Positions 12,672 through 25,629 of a stretch of 64,000 nt of DNA are shown here, in pieces. A program made the translations under genes and the position numbers. Origin of the DNA: Eonycteris spelaea (lineage: Eukaryota; Chordata; Mammalia; Chiroptera; Pteropodidae); assembly GCA_003508835.1 (NCBI GenBank), contig PUFA01000171.1:1492501-1556500 (forward strand), in the 5' to 3' direction. Under the pieces are notes generated by a model. It was given only the letters and a program-made list of their open reading frames with translations, was not told the origin of the DNA and searched no databases. Position 1 is the stretch's first letter. The number at the start of each line of letters is the position of its first letter.

Positions 12672-12880
12672 GGTTAAAAGGATGGCCTCCAGAACTGGAA
12701 GCCTGGCTTTACAGTGTATAAACTGCACAGCCCTGAGCAAATCGCTTAATTTCTGTGCCTTAGCTTCCTCATCCGTAAAATGGGGATAATTAGTCACTTT
12801 TCTCAGGGCATTATTGTGAAGATTAAGTGAATTAACAGAGGCACCCAAAACAATGCCTGCCATATTATAAAGTGTCCAAT
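12672..12880 (+). mobile_element. MIR SINE, sense
   Basis: Well-preserved MIR: head 'ttggttaaaaggatggcctcc', 'cctgagcaaatcgcttaatttc', then the core 'cttcctcatccgtaaaatgg' and 'gattaagtgaattaacagagg', then the tail 'aatgcctgccatattataaa'. The 3'-terminal repeat is partly lost. Confidence 0.85.
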
Positions 12881-14077
12881 TTATAGCTACTTCTATTTCC
12901 ACAAAATGAATTAATTTCAAAAGAAGGAATTTTGGTTATGTGAAAGAAAAAAATTTTCAAATAGCAAAAAGAAAAAGACGGGGGCAGTGATGGTTTTTTA
13001 AAGTGGCTTTTAAGAACCTGTCAATAAATATTAGCTCAGCTCAAGCTGGAATACAAGTAACTAGAGGTTTCATCTAATCCAATAATTTAAAGACATAGTC
13101 TCTGTCAGAAGAAGAGAACTCTCGGAGCAGAAGAACAAATTATGTGTTTTATTAAATCAATAAGAACAGTTCATGGTCACAATAATTCAATCTGTTCTGC
13201 ATTACTTTATCAATGATAGAGGTAGGAAATATTATGAGAAGCATATTCTATCCTTGACTATTTAGTTTTCCTAAGCTGTCTTTTTTGATTGAACAAGAAA
13301 AATCTTTTATAACTGAAAATTATATGTACTCGTCACAGAATATCTAGCACTTCAAACATTTCTCTTTTGCTCTCCTTCCTTTACATTATCTAATCAGGCT
13401 GTCTCTTTCCCAGTCTTTGAAAATTCTGAATTTACACAGGGAACCTGGAACACTGGAATAATACAGGTTCCCAGTGATTAACATTGGAGATATTATGGTT
13501 TTAGACAATAAACTAACACCTGAGAATTTACACTAACTCTAATTCTCCTTCCTTAATGTTTCTGATACTAAACTCTGAATTATTGTTGTGAGTATTGTCA
13601 TCAAAGCTGCTGCTTTGTGCCAGCACTTAGTTTAGATTTCATTGTCAAAGATTATCCATTCGATCTGAACATCCTTAGTCATCAATCTCTCCTAGAAGCC
13701 TGTAATCCTGAAACAGCTTTCCTAAGCAGGATGGAGTTAAATAAAATACTTGTTTTCTAGGACTTGGAACATTTGTCCTAATTTCACACCTTATGTTGCA
13801 GCTCAGTTAGTGCCTGAAAGGCAAACCATGCAGCCAGAAAGCAAGTTCCAGCCTCACCTCTTTCTCATTACACCTTTTGAGCCCCTTCTATAAGAGAAGA
13901 TGCACTGACATGCCTGTTTGCTTTACATTCTGCACTGCCTGGAGTGTGTAAAATCAGAAACCTGGAGACAAATGCTTGATTTATAGTCAAACCCTGTCTC
14001 AAGCCTTGTCTGCTATATTCTTTATAAGCCCCTTTATCATTTAAAAATAATCCCCCCAAAATCTTCAGAGATAGAAA
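12881..14077. other. Unique AT-rich DNA
   Basis: No repeat family, RNA gene or exon is recognised. The frame at 13868-14059 (63 codons, minus) has no supporting signal. Confidence 0.5.
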
Positions 14078-14225
14078 GCAATTTGTTCATACAGCACATA
14101 CTAAGCACCTACTATATGTGCACATCACTGAAATCACTACAGTACAAGGTAAGGGCATGGGCAAATTATACAAAAAATAGTCAATATGAAGCTTTTTCTT
14201 TGAGGAATTCAGAATCTAGTTGCAA
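14078..14225 (-). mobile_element. L2 3' end, antisense
   Basis: 'gcacatactaagcacctactatatgtgc' opens the reversed L2 tail, and 'tgaggaattcagaatctagttg' replaces 'atggagcttacaatctagtgg'. The middle is decayed. Confidence 0.6.
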
Positions 14226-15030
14226 TACAAAGAAGAGTACATGAATTGTGCATCCCCAGAGAACTATGGATCACAAACTTTTCACTTTAGCTTCATTTTT
14301 ATTTTTCAGATACACTAAAATGCTTATATTTAAATTTAAAATCCTCTGTCATCAAGGATAAAAAGTAATGTGTGATTTCTTTATAAGAAACTGCATGAAA
14401 GGACCACAGAGAGTGGTTTGAATGAAGCCAACAGACATAAATAAAAGAAAGAGATCATCCCTAGGAAACATCAGACATTTCAAAAGTTAAATGAAATTCA
14501 TTTTAATAACCAATGGTTACTTGCTAGTTTGCATTTAGACATGCTTGTAAACATACCCTTTTTTGACTCGCCAAAATTCAATTTGAGTATTTACAGTCTC
14601 TACCCATATATAGCAACGTATATATAAACTTCAATCTTCCCCTAATCACCTCTTTGGATATAGTCTGCCCTCCAAAAATATTGACCAATTATCTACGTCT
14701 AGTGTTCACAACCAAAATTTTCTTTACCCTAAATTTTTGTCCCCTGAGTGTAGGGTAATACCAAAGGTACATGGTCACAAGTCCAAAGGGCTCATGAGTG
14801 GCGACTAAAACCTTAGAGCTTGGCACATGAGCTGTGCTTACAATCTAGAAATGCAGAACCCATATCTGAAATTTTCATATTTAAAAAGGGAGTTTTTGGA
14901 GGAGAGGAAAAAATGTACCAGTTGTTAATTCAATTTCTCATTTGGTCTTTACCACATTCTCATTAGACTGAGTTTAAGGCATTTTACATAATTTCTAGAT
15001 GGACCAGAAACTTGTTTTATGGATGCCAAC
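14226..15030. other. Intergenic DNA, nothing recognised
   Basis: AT-rich sequence without a recognisable repeat, RNA gene or open frame of note. Confidence 0.5.
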
Positions 15031-15240
15031 GTAGCTAGTAGAATGGCTAAGAGCATGGACTGGTCGGATTTCCCAGGTTTGGGCTGTGGTTCTACCACTC
15101 ACCAATTATCTAAGCTTGAACAATTTTTCACCTCAGTGTCTTAGTTTCTTTATCTATATATTGGCAATAACGGTATCAAGCTCATAAGGTGTGAGGATTA
15201 GCTGAGGTGATCATGTAAAGGATTTAGAATTGTGACCGCC
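15031..15240 (+). mobile_element. MIR SINE, sense
   Basis: 'gaatggctaagagcatggactgg' (MIR head), 'ttctaccactcaccaattatctaagc', 'gtgtcttagtttctttatct', 'gtgtgaggattagctgaggtgatc' and 'taaaggatttagaattgtg' follow the MIR order from head to tail. Confidence 0.82.
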
Positions 15241-18200
15241 ACATTTTTTAAGCATCTCTAAGATTTTGCTATTACTATACTATTGTTCCTTAAAATAACA
15301 TCAGGAACCCCTACCATACCTTCCTACTTTTCATAACCACTTAGGAGAGAAAAAAAAAAAATCAGCACCATAAGAGAGAAGAGCAGAGATCTTCCCTTTG
15401 ATTTTTAAGCACTAAAGTAATCTTTTTTTTTTCTATCCAATTGCTATGACCTAACCAGTCACCAATATTTCTCTTTAGTATAGTTCAAATGAGGTCTACT
15501 TCAGTAGTCACAATTTAGAAAGATGTCAACATAGGCAACACAAAACTAAGGAAACTTTCCCTCATATATATAACACTTTATATGGAGTATTAATATTTTA
15601 AATTCTTGATAAAATTTTGCTTTCTTTTTTCCTTTCTTCCATCTACATAGCCAATAGATGTAGTTTCTTTTGCCTATTTCTAAAGAAGGGAATCAGTAAA
15701 TAACTAGAGAAATTTAACACTCTTCCTCTAAAATCTAAACATAAAATCTTTTTAATCAAAAACAACAGGTTAATCCTGGCTTTGGAATCAGGGAAATCAT
15801 ATTAAAATGCACACACTGTGATTCATTCAAAACCTGAATATAGCAATATATAATCCTATAAAGCCACAGAGATTTTAGATCAAGGCAAAAAAGGTAAATC
15901 AAACCTGAAATGAATGGATTAGCAGAAATGGGAGCATTACTGTAATATTTCTTTGTATTGAGTAATAGAGAAGCAGATTTTGTCAAATCTTGCTTTCTAA
16001 TTCCCATCTGGAAAAGCCTTGCTCTGGAAATGAACAGGTTTGAAGGAATGCCTTTGACATCTGTAAAGTTAAAAAGCATCAACAATTGGAGTGGGCTTAA
16101 TCCCTCATTCAACAGCAGGTACTTTATATACAATCATAAGAAGTGATGAAAGTCAGACACAGATGTACAAATTGTTAGATTTAATCAGATTTGTCTTCTA
16201 CCCCTGGTTTAGTCTACTCTGTTTTAGCTTCTACTTAACCTGGGTTATCTGAAGTAGATGATCAGATATGTAAGGAATAAATCCAGGTCAAAAATCAGGT
16301 CTGAGGTGTCAAGTGGTAACTAATTTTAACTCCATGAACCACCAAATACAGAAGTTTTCTTTATTAATAGCTTTGACTGTATCACTGTGCACATAGGTCT
16401 TTATTAAACTGAGTCCATAAAATGGACCTCATGTTTGTCCCTTTGAGATTCTGAAGTGAGAGGAAGACACTGTGTGTCAAAGAGGAATGATAGCGGTGAA
16501 ATGGCTAAAATAAGCAGAGGTGGTAGCCATGAGATTTAATGGCTAAAACACTGCCTATTGAAGATGCCTAAAATGTTCTTTGGAGCAGCATCTACCCTTA
16601 GTTGCTCTGAAATCCATCCTGTGTTCACAGCTCCAGCTGTTAAGTGTTCATTTCTTTTCCCACGTGGTTGTAGGAAGATAGAGGGAGGAAGATTGTAATT
16701 ACATGATAAAATGACAGTGTTGGTTTCATTAGAAATTGGTTATGAAAATTATGCATATCTATAAATTTATCCCAAGACTTCTTGAGGTGTTTTTAATCCA
16801 GTAATTTACTTCAAACTCCAGACTTCTGTCCTATGAAAAGTCTAAAGAAAAATTTGTGAATATGCTGGAAATGTCTCATCGGCATTATCTCAAGCATATT
16901 ATTTCCTGCTACTAGATTCTTTAGTTCTGTGTATGCTCTTGAAACTGATTACATTAGAGCTAATACTACTACATATGGTACTATTTTCTTTTGTCTCTTC
17001 ACTATATAGCTAATTTTTTTTTCAAACTTACTAATGCATGTGACTTTGCTTTTAATCTCTAACATAGCATATATGCATGTTAGTTGTCAGCATTATTATA
17101 TTTTAGTAATGGTGGAAATACCTTAAAATTAAGGTTACCACAATCAAATAATGATTTACATTTAGAGAAAAAGTCAAAATATCATGCAAGAAAGAGAAAA
17201 TGTTTTTCTTCATCTCCTATCTTCCTTAAATCTTAGTCTCAGTATTAAAAATCTGCAAACTCCATATGTAACATCCTCTCTCCCTTGTCTGACCTCCATC
17301 CCCACAACCATAAAACACACAAAACTTTAAAACTGAATTATTTCTTACCATATGGGAACTGAGAATAAGATCAAACCCAACCTAGACAAATGCCATGCAG
17401 CAAGTTGACAACTGTTCCTGGAGTCCTGGGCAATGCCTGCGAGAGTGCCTGCCAGGGCCTACTGTTTTCAAACGAGTTTCATTTCTCTAACAATTTAAAT
17501 CTGCCAAGAGGAAACCGAGACAATCAAGCTTTGTGCCAAAAAGCCCCAAGCTTAAGCTAGAGATGTATCCTCTCTTTAGCCTGCTGATGAGAGAAGGAGC
17601 AAAGGGAGAGGAAAGGATAAAGATTCATAATGAGTAGGACAGAGGCTCGGTATGCATTTGGAATGCCACAGCAGGACAATTTCTGGCCCTAATTATGTGC
17701 TTTGTTGAGCTCCATATCCAGAATGGAGAATACCCTCTTCCTTTCCCTTTACCAACTCCCATTACCTTTTGGGTTGAATATTGTCTGGAACATACCTTCT
17801 TCCCTGCCCCATCCTAGCCCTTCCAGAACTGTGTCACAAGAGAGACACTATACCAGAGAAGCCACTTCCCTTCGTTCTAATTTCTGGTTTTCTGGCATTT
17901 TCCTTTTTTATATCACCTCAAATTTACTCACAAAAAGAAGGTTAACAAGAATGTCATACTCTCATATGGACTCTAGTTTGTGAGGAGAGGAGAGCAAATG
18001 AGAGGGCTAGTGGTAGTTTCCTGTACCAAGGAGTCGTATGCATTGAGAGAGAAGAGATCTTGCTCTGCCAACCTGGCACCAGCCTCCTTAGCACCTCACC
18101 TCATGTTTCAGAAATGAGACCTGCTATACTTTACTACAGGTCCAAGAGGTAAAAATCCATCATTTTCCCAAGCACACATTTCAATCGCAATACCAAAATC

Positions 18201-18305
18201 ACAATAAATTGAGGAAAAGGTGGTTATAAATATACAAACAAGCTATAGTGTATACTATTTTAAGGTATGATATTTTCAGAATCACGTTTAAGATCTTGTC
18301 TGTTT
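15241..18305. other. Three kilobases of unique AT-rich DNA
   Basis: No repeat family or gene recognised. The frames at 15756-16133 (minus, 125 codons) and 17702-17983 (plus, 93 codons) carry no family motif, and neither is flanked by convincing splice or promoter context. A17-like and T-rich tracts occur near 15350 and 15420. Confidence 0.45.
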
Positions 18306-18309
18306 TCTA

Positions 18310-18564
18310 CGGTAGCTAAAATATGATCTGTTGAATCAGACTGTTCTGGATTCAAATCCCAGCTTCCTAGCAACCACCTGTGTGATCTCAGGCACTTTAT
18401 AAATTGTCTGAGTTTCACCTTCCTCATTTCTAAAAGGAGCATAAAAAATCTTATTTCACTGGGTAACTGAGGACAAAATATGAGATATAATTGACACAAA
18501 GCAACTGCTGAAAAGTTAGCACTGATACATGGTAAGCACTCAGCAAGTAATAGCTATTATTTTC
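18310..18564 (+). mobile_element. MIR SINE, sense, near full length
   Basis: 'cagactgttctggattcaaatcccagc', 'acctgtgtgatctcaggcac', 'ttcaccttcctcatttctaaaa', 'tggtaagcactcagcaagtaatagct' give head, B-box region, core and tail in the right order and spacing. Confidence 0.88.
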
Positions 18565-18764
18565 AATTTGGGATAAAAACATGCTATTAAATGATCTTGC
18601 TTATTTTGGTTTTAAAATAATCACTGGAAATATTTTGTTTTTGAAATTCTTTCAAGAGATTTTCTCTCAAACATCTTCAATTAATCCTGGAAAATCCATT
18701 ACTTACTACATGACATCAGAGTAAAGAAGAGTTTTATAATCACGATCAAATGTGAATTTGAAAC
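18565..18764. other. Short unassigned spacer between MIR and L1
   Basis: AT-rich linker with no recognised content. Confidence 0.5.
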
Positions 18765-19265
18765 AGACTCTGTGTTGTGAGTAAACTGAAATGACCTTTC
18801 TGGACAACAATTTGGCAATACCTGTCAAAGCAACCAGAACTCCATTTCTAGAGATGTTTCCAAGGGGCATGATCAAGATATAGCTCCAATGACATTGGTC
18901 GCAAATTGTTAAAAACTGGATACCATCCATATGCCCAGCCACAGAGGACTACTTAAATACATTATGATATACCCAGTGGAACATTATGTAGCCATTAAAA
19001 ATACTGTAGAAAAATACTGAATGACGTAAAGAAATAATCGCAAAATAAATGAAAAAGCAGACTAAATCCTAATTATAGAATCCCATTAAAAATATATTTC
19101 CTAAAGAAAAAAATATTGGAAGGATACACACCAAAATATTAATATATTTATATCATCATAGAAGAATTATGGTTGATTTGATTTGGATGTTTTTGTTTTT
19201 TGCTTTTTTGAAATCTGTTTCTTGAAACATGTATTGGTTAGTAATTTAAAAATAATGTAAATGAA
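18765..19265 (+). mobile_element. L1 (older mammalian subfamily) 3' end, sense
   Basis: The end of L1 ORF2 and its 3' UTR are visible: 'ctggacaacaatttggcaatacc', 'ttgttaaaaactggataccatcc', 'acagaggactacttaaatac', 'attatgatatacccagtggaac', 'gtagccattaaaaa', then UTR text 'ttggaaggatacacaccaaaa'. ORF2 carries many indels and stops, so it is long dead. The 3' UTR resembles older L1M types. Confidence 0.78.
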
Positions 19266-21626
19266 TTTGTTTGAACTTTAAATTTTACCATCTCACTGAA
19301 CAATCAGAAGTAATGATATCTATATATCCAGCATAGGTCCACACAAATTTACTCACACATATTTATTCATATTTCCCCCAAAATGTCAGTATAATGACAT
19401 ACATCATGCTTGCATAAAGAGGCATACTTTTAGTGATAGATGAAAAATTCCTACTAATTTCTCATAGAAAAATTGTGTATTTCTTCAAATATTTATTTAA
19501 AACCCAATTTTAGCCCTATTTAAGAAACAGTTTCAAAATATCTTTTACTGCATCTTCTTTGTAAAGTCTTCAAATGACACTGACCTTGCATAATAATTTT
19601 TCCCTTACAACATATTAATTATTGTTCTGGCACCTCTGGCCTGCTCATGAAATCGATGAAGTGTGAAATGCCTCTGTACAGAGTAATATTTCATATTTGG
19701 TACTTTATGTATTAATTACTTTCCTGCTTTTGCTAAACAGTCAGGAAAAAAGGCCTACCTCATTTTGTAATGAACTGTCAATCAGGAAAAGAGGAAAACA
19801 GAAAAACAGAAACAAGTCACGTTTGCTGACTATAGAAAGCTGCTAAGAGAAAAGCTACTTCTACACCAGTACTCTTTTTATTGTCACAGATCTTCTTATG
19901 TAAGCCTGCTGCTTAGTGATGAGGATCCTCATACCAGTGACTGGCTTTCTTGTGCTGAAAATAACAGCTGTGAAGTCTGAGAAGCAAGTAATCTAAGTCA
20001 CACCCCATTGTTTGGAACCTGAAATCCAAAATAAAATCCAAAATACAAAGTCCAACTGAATGTCAACAGAAGGTATAGAGTGTAGAATTCAAAATTTTAG
20101 CAATTTGCCAAATTATAATCTATAAAGAGAAAAAATGTGGAATATGCTAGTATATTAAACTTTTATTTAGTCACCATTTCAGTGGCTCAACAGTTAAAAT
20201 GTAAATCAGTTTGATAATCTGAAAGCAGCAGTTTAATCCTGAATTCTAGAGGCTTGTGAGCTCTTTCTCTCTCTTTCTCTTTAAAGCTAGGCATTCAGCC
20301 TGAACAAAAAAAATCAGGTGTTACATTTCTTGATTCAAGAGCTGTGTTAAGTAGTTATAAAGCTGCTGTAATTTACAGCAGAGAATAAAGATAACCTAAG
20401 AGACCTCAACCCCAATTTGTTAAAACTTATTACACTTCATTGGCCACTAAATAGCCAAAAGGAGGAAAAAAATTTTTTTTAATCTTATTTGAATAAGAAA
20501 CTTTACTAGCATTAGCCTAATGAGAAATGATTGGCTTAAAATTGCTCTGGCTACATCAATAGGTTCGGTTTAACACTATTTATGATGTTATGATTTCTTA
20601 TTTCCTGAGTTATGTAAAAGCCAAAGCAGTTACTGAAACAATACTAATGAGTCGATAGATGTTTTCAGATGTCTGTTTGACTCCTGAGTCTAGTTAAATG
20701 TCTCAAAATGAAGTGTGCAGTTCTCTATTGAATATCCCAGCTGGTGAATTAATATGTTCAGAAAATATATATATGAAATTCTTAAGTTATAGTGACTTTG
20801 ATACTGTAGATATAGCAATTGTATTGATTTCATTCACATATCACTTCATAAAGTGCCATGAACATGCTGAATAAAAGACGAAGAATGTATGACCATGAAT
20901 AACTAGCCTCGTTAATGCCCTCCACAGCTCTGTGAAGAATGCACTACCTGGGTTTTGCACCAACCATCTTCGGTCCATGTTTTTCATGAGAATCTTCTGC
21001 AGAAATATGTATTCCCTTTTCCTAAATAGTCAAAATGTTTCTGTGTGAAAGAAAAGTAACAAATGGCTGGTTTATCCTAAATTAGCGTTCTTGGTCCAAA
21101 ATAATTCTAACATTCTCAGAGATTAATCCATAATGGTAAATTTGATGAGGAGACTTATTTCCTCACAATTTTCTAAAACTTCTATTATGTATTAATAGGT
21201 ATGTGATATGTATATAGTCTTTGTAGTACAAAACCCCTATAGACATTGATATTTAAAATAGAAAAGAAAGTTCTAGAGCATGATTTGGGTGAGTCACAAC
21301 ATTTTTACACACATACTAATCAGTTGCAATATCAAGTAACTGGAGATTCTCAGATCTGACAACTTTCTAAAATATGAATCAGACTAAAAATGATATCCAT
21401 AGCTAAAGAGGAGGGGAATATTTCAAGGTATTAAACATAAATCTATAGCATATGTATACTTTATGTACATAAAAACTTTAAGAAGGATAAAATAAAGCAA
21501 ATTCTCCCTCACCTTATCACCAACCCCACCTTCACTCAACAGGTTGGTGTATATTTGCTTTCTATTTTAGGATGCTTACCCATTTTACAGTTTATATATT
21601 GGTACAGCTAATTTAATTATGGAAAT
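19266..21626. other. Unique AT-rich DNA, possible conserved non-coding stretch
   Basis: No repeat family is recognised over more than 2 kb. A polypyrimidine CTTT/CTCT tract lies at 20261-20282 and an almost perfect palindrome at 20363-20381. The lack of old repeats over this distance would be compatible with constrained sequence, but only cross-species alignment could show it. Confidence 0.4.
20363..20381. repeat. Palindrome with 9-bp arms and one central base
   Basis: Sequence ctgctgtaa-t-ttacagcag: the arms are exact reverse complements around a single T. It could be a dimer binding site or chance; no function is shown. Confidence 0.7.
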
Positions 21627-21690
21627 TATATATATATATAATTATATATATTATATAAATAATAAAGCATGATACATATATATATAAATA
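21627..21690. repeat. (TA)n-rich low-complexity tract
   Basis: Runs of TATATATA interrupted by AATTATATATATTATATAAATAA-like text. The tract is a simple-repeat product and the surrounding DNA is unassigned. Confidence 0.85.
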
Positions 21691-23885
21691 AAAGCATGAT
21701 TTTAAATAAGTTTAAAAGCAAATAGTTTCTCGCCTTTTTTGGTTTATAGAGTTAAATTGAGTTGACCTGAGAATTATTAAAGAAAATGAGCAACATATGT
21801 TCTGCTTGGAACACAGTATATTTTCAGATTAAAATCAGAAGATTTTAAGAGAAAGAGGCAAAGGTTAATGTTGGGAAGCAGAAATCACTTCTCATAAATC
21901 ATTGCTTACAAAAATAAAAGGCTTACCCTTTTCTTTTGTTTAAGGTATAATTGTCCATCCCTGCTTATATAAATCCTTGTATATAATACACGCTGAGAGA
22001 AAAAAAAATAGAATATTTGAATGCCCAAGGATGAATGCAATATCATTCTATGAAAGCTTCCAACACTGAATTGTTTGTATTATTAACAAACTCTAAAATT
22101 TACTATAGTGACTAATTTGCTATAGTCACTGGGCAGAAATCATGTAGCATGATTTACACTACTACAAAATCTTTACTAACTTGGCACCATAAATTTGATC
22201 ATTTAATAATTTAGTGCTAAATCTCTTCTTTTAATGAAAGAAGAGTGATCGTGATTATTATTAACACTATTTTTAGTTAGTTTTAAATTACACCATTATG
22301 ATAAAACATTCTACTTAATTTAATATTTCAACTCAAAATTAATTTCCAAAGTCTTTAATTCTAGTCAGTCTGCATAATTACAAGGTATTATAATACTCTT
22401 GCAATTGAATCTCTAAAGTGCATTTAACAATAGAGAATGTTAAGTACATATCTTATTTAGTTATTACAGCTTAGAGTTGGTCTTAGTTTTTCAGAATTCC
22501 AACAGAAAACATTCTAATTAGGAAAATGAAAATTCTTTTCATTATTGAAGAAAAGATAAACAATGGGTAGAGTCATTGATATCATATCCTGATAAAAGTA
22601 TTTCATACTTTTAAAGTGGTGTTATGAATTTTCTATTTTTTTAAAAGAGAATATGCTTTTGAAAAACAACACATCTCGGACTGATCTCTTGTGCCATCTT
22701 CCAATTTACAGCATCTGATGAATGGGAAAGTGAATTTTGACATTTTGTGGAGAATTTCACATGCTGACAGGTGTTACTGTAAAAGCAACTTGCAACTTAA
22801 GACCACCATCTACTGGCTCTGCCCAATGCTGCAAAAGCTATCCATGTAACATCCACCTGATTCTAAATGCACCCTATGAGAAAATCTCTTTTCCAAAGAA
22901 TGTGCTAAACTCGTCACCTGCTTCCTAACCAATACTTTAGTGTTCAATTTGTGCAGCTCTAAAGGCATTCACTATTTTTCAGGAAAATACAATAGCTAGA
23001 ATTTGTTGCTAGATGCTGTTATACATGGTGATCGACTGCAGACTTTTTTCACAAAATAAACTTAATACTCTTGAATCAGACTTGATTGATAGACAAGGAT
23101 ATCAAAATTTATGTCCTGCCACAGAGCAAGATCCTCTACAATAACCAGGATTCTACTTAGGAACTAAATAGAAAACACTTTGTTAACAAAGCCCCTTTGC
23201 ACTAATTTATATTGCCTTCCATTACTCAACAACTGTGGTTTATTATTGCTTTGGTGGGATACTACTGCCAGGAAAGAGACATGAAATTGTAACTTAGTGT
23301 CACAATCTCTTTTGGAACCTTTTCAATTACTGCCTAGTAATTTCCAGAGCTAGATAAAGTTGAGTTCAATTTCCTAAAAGCACTTACCTTAGCTCTGTTC
23401 TCTCTTTTGTTTTTTAATTCAGAGACAAAGCATTACATTTATGCAATCCAGGAAAAATGTAAGTAATTCCTTGATTTCCAAGTTCCTTAAATCACTTCAT
23501 TCAAAGAATATGTTTGTTAAGGCCTTTAGGCTTTGTGGAAATTAATGCAGATGAAGTGGTAAGAAAAAATACAATTCCAATTAATATAATTGAGGATTAA
23601 ATATATACTTATATGCCCCCTGGTTCCACAAAGAAATATACCACTATAACCAATTTTCTAGTACTGATATTAAAAATATTTTTTAGGAATTTACAAAATT
23701 ATGTATCCCTCTCCCCAACTTCCACCATTTGAAAGATGTGTATAGCTATTGAGGCCACTTTTTATCACAGACAGATGAAGGGACTATCTATAAGGAGTTC
23801 TTAGCCCTCTGCTCATCTTCATAATCCTGTAAATTCTCCATACATCCTTTTTATTTCTTTGTGATTTGTTCCATCATTTTCCCAC
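21691..23885. other. Unique AT-rich DNA
   Basis: No repeat family or gene recognised. The block at 22620-22960 is less AT-biased than its neighbours and holds a 63-codon frame (22737-22928) with no family motif. I treat the frame as accidental. Confidence 0.45.
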
Positions 23886-23889
23886 TTAC

Positions 23890-25620
23890 CCAGACTGGGA
23901 AATCTTGCCTCAGCTTTTCTGATTAAAAAAGAAACAATGAGAAACTCCCTCATCTTCGCAACACTAAATCCACCAGTTTACTTGAACTCTAACTATAATT
24001 TCTGCCTTTCTGCCTGCTTTAATGAAAGACAATCCTCTCCTATCCAAAGTTCAGTCTCCACTGCACCCTACACATATCAGCTCCGGAATCCTAAAAAAAA
24101 TTTCCTCCTGCAAACAGGACTCTCCTTATGCTGCATGAGCGATCTTCGCTCTTCATTGGAGCATTCTCATTGGCACACAGTCTTTAGTTTTATGCATTTA
24201 AAAAAATCTCCTTAACATTCTACTCTCTGCAATCTTATTATATTACCACTTCACAACAACATTGCTTGAAAAAGTTGTCTGTTCTCTGCCTCTATTGCAT
24301 CACCTCCCATTTTCTCCTCATCTCATCCCAGCAGACTTTCTGCCCTACCAGCCACTGAGATGGCACATTAAGATCACCAATAATTTGCATGTTTTCACAT
24401 TTAACAGTAATATTTCTGTTCTCATCTTTATAGACTTGTCAGCAGCATTGGATCATTCTGTCCTCCTGGAAAGCTGCTCTATTTTTGGCTCTAAGATACT
24501 TCACTCTGCTGTTTTTACCTCTGTCCTTACTAGCCATTCTTTTTCTGACTATTTCTCGTGAGACCTCAATATTGAAAAGCCTCAAAGTTTGAAGATGGGA
24601 TTCCTTCTCTTCTTTATTTACACTTTGTCAGTAGGTGATTTTATCCAATTCCATGGCTTTAAAGAATATCCATATTTCCAGTGATTCTGAGCTTTATTTC
24701 CCTAACCTTCAACTTTACTCCAAATTGACTTTTAGATCCAATTGATCTCTTGATATTTCCACTTGAATTTCTAATATGCAGTTCATTAACATGTCCCAAA
24801 CAAAACTTTCAAGACCTGCAAAACCTGTCCTCACCTTTTTTTAACATGTCAAATACATAGCACCACAACCTGCTTAATTGCTCAAATAAATTTTTAGAAA
24901 TCCTTTCCTTTCCTCTCCTTCCTGTATCTAATCTATCTGTAAACCTTGTCAATTTTTCCTCTGAAAAATCTCCCGAATAACTACAAACTGGACTTGCTGT
25001 TATTGTCTCCTGACATGTTGGCTGGCTTTTGTTCTTGTTATACTACAACTCCTTTTCCATACATTAGCCAGAATGACTTCCTTTAAAACTAAACTTCCAA
25101 ATGAAACCCCCTAACCCTGGCATCCAGTTCCCTGTATAAAGCAGGCTGTTTACTTGTCTCTCTTCATCTCTTTCTGCTCTTTGCCCACTACACCCCAGAC
25201 ATACTTGCCATACTTGGGTTCTTCCAGCATAGTCGGCTCATTCTCTCCTTGGGACTTTTGTACTTGCCAGTTCCTCTGCTGTGACACTTGTCCCTAGATC
25301 TTTAGATGGTTGGTTCCTTCCCATCATTCAGGTCTTTGTGTACGTGCCAATTTCTCAGAGACCTTTCTGGAGTATTCAGTCTATGTGAACACGCCCTAAT
25401 CCCTCTCTATCACTTTACTTTTATTTTCATCGTAGCATTTATTGCCACATGATATTTTTTGTATTTACTTGTTTTTGGTCAGTTCTCTCCTAGTAGAATG
25501 TGCACATGTGCACTCAGTGACAATGAACCTGTTTGCCTTGTTCACCACGGCATCACAGGAGACAGTGCATAACATTTGGTGTATGCTCAATAAATATTTA
25601 TGGGATTAATGGATAAGTTA
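23890..25620 (+). mobile_element. Long L2 LINE, sense, with reverse-transcriptase fossil
   Basis: About 1.7 kb of L2 from mid-ORF2 to the 3' end. The frame at 24262-24561 keeps a recognisable motif, FIDLSAALDHSVLLES (about codons 56-71), corresponding to the domain A core of L2/CR1-type reverse transcriptases, whose usual form has a second aspartate-histidine pair ('...DTVDHS'). Downstream, 'tctccttgggacttttgtacttgcc', 'tggttggttccttcccatcattcagg', 'agagacctttctggag' and 'ctagtagaatgtgcacatg' follow the L2 3' order, ending 'gtatgctcaataaatatttatggg'. Stops and frameshifts break the protein; it is an old inert copy. Confidence 0.85.
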
Positions 25621-25629
25621 CTAATTCAT

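Noticed and set aside
12672..12880. tRNA-like head of MIR as a possible tRNA gene
   Set aside because: The MIR head is a decayed tRNA-derived SINE promoter with no cloverleaf; the same holds for the other MIRs.
15756..16133. 125-codon minus-strand frame
   Set aside because: No motif; an overlapping frame exists on the other strand and composition is ordinary.
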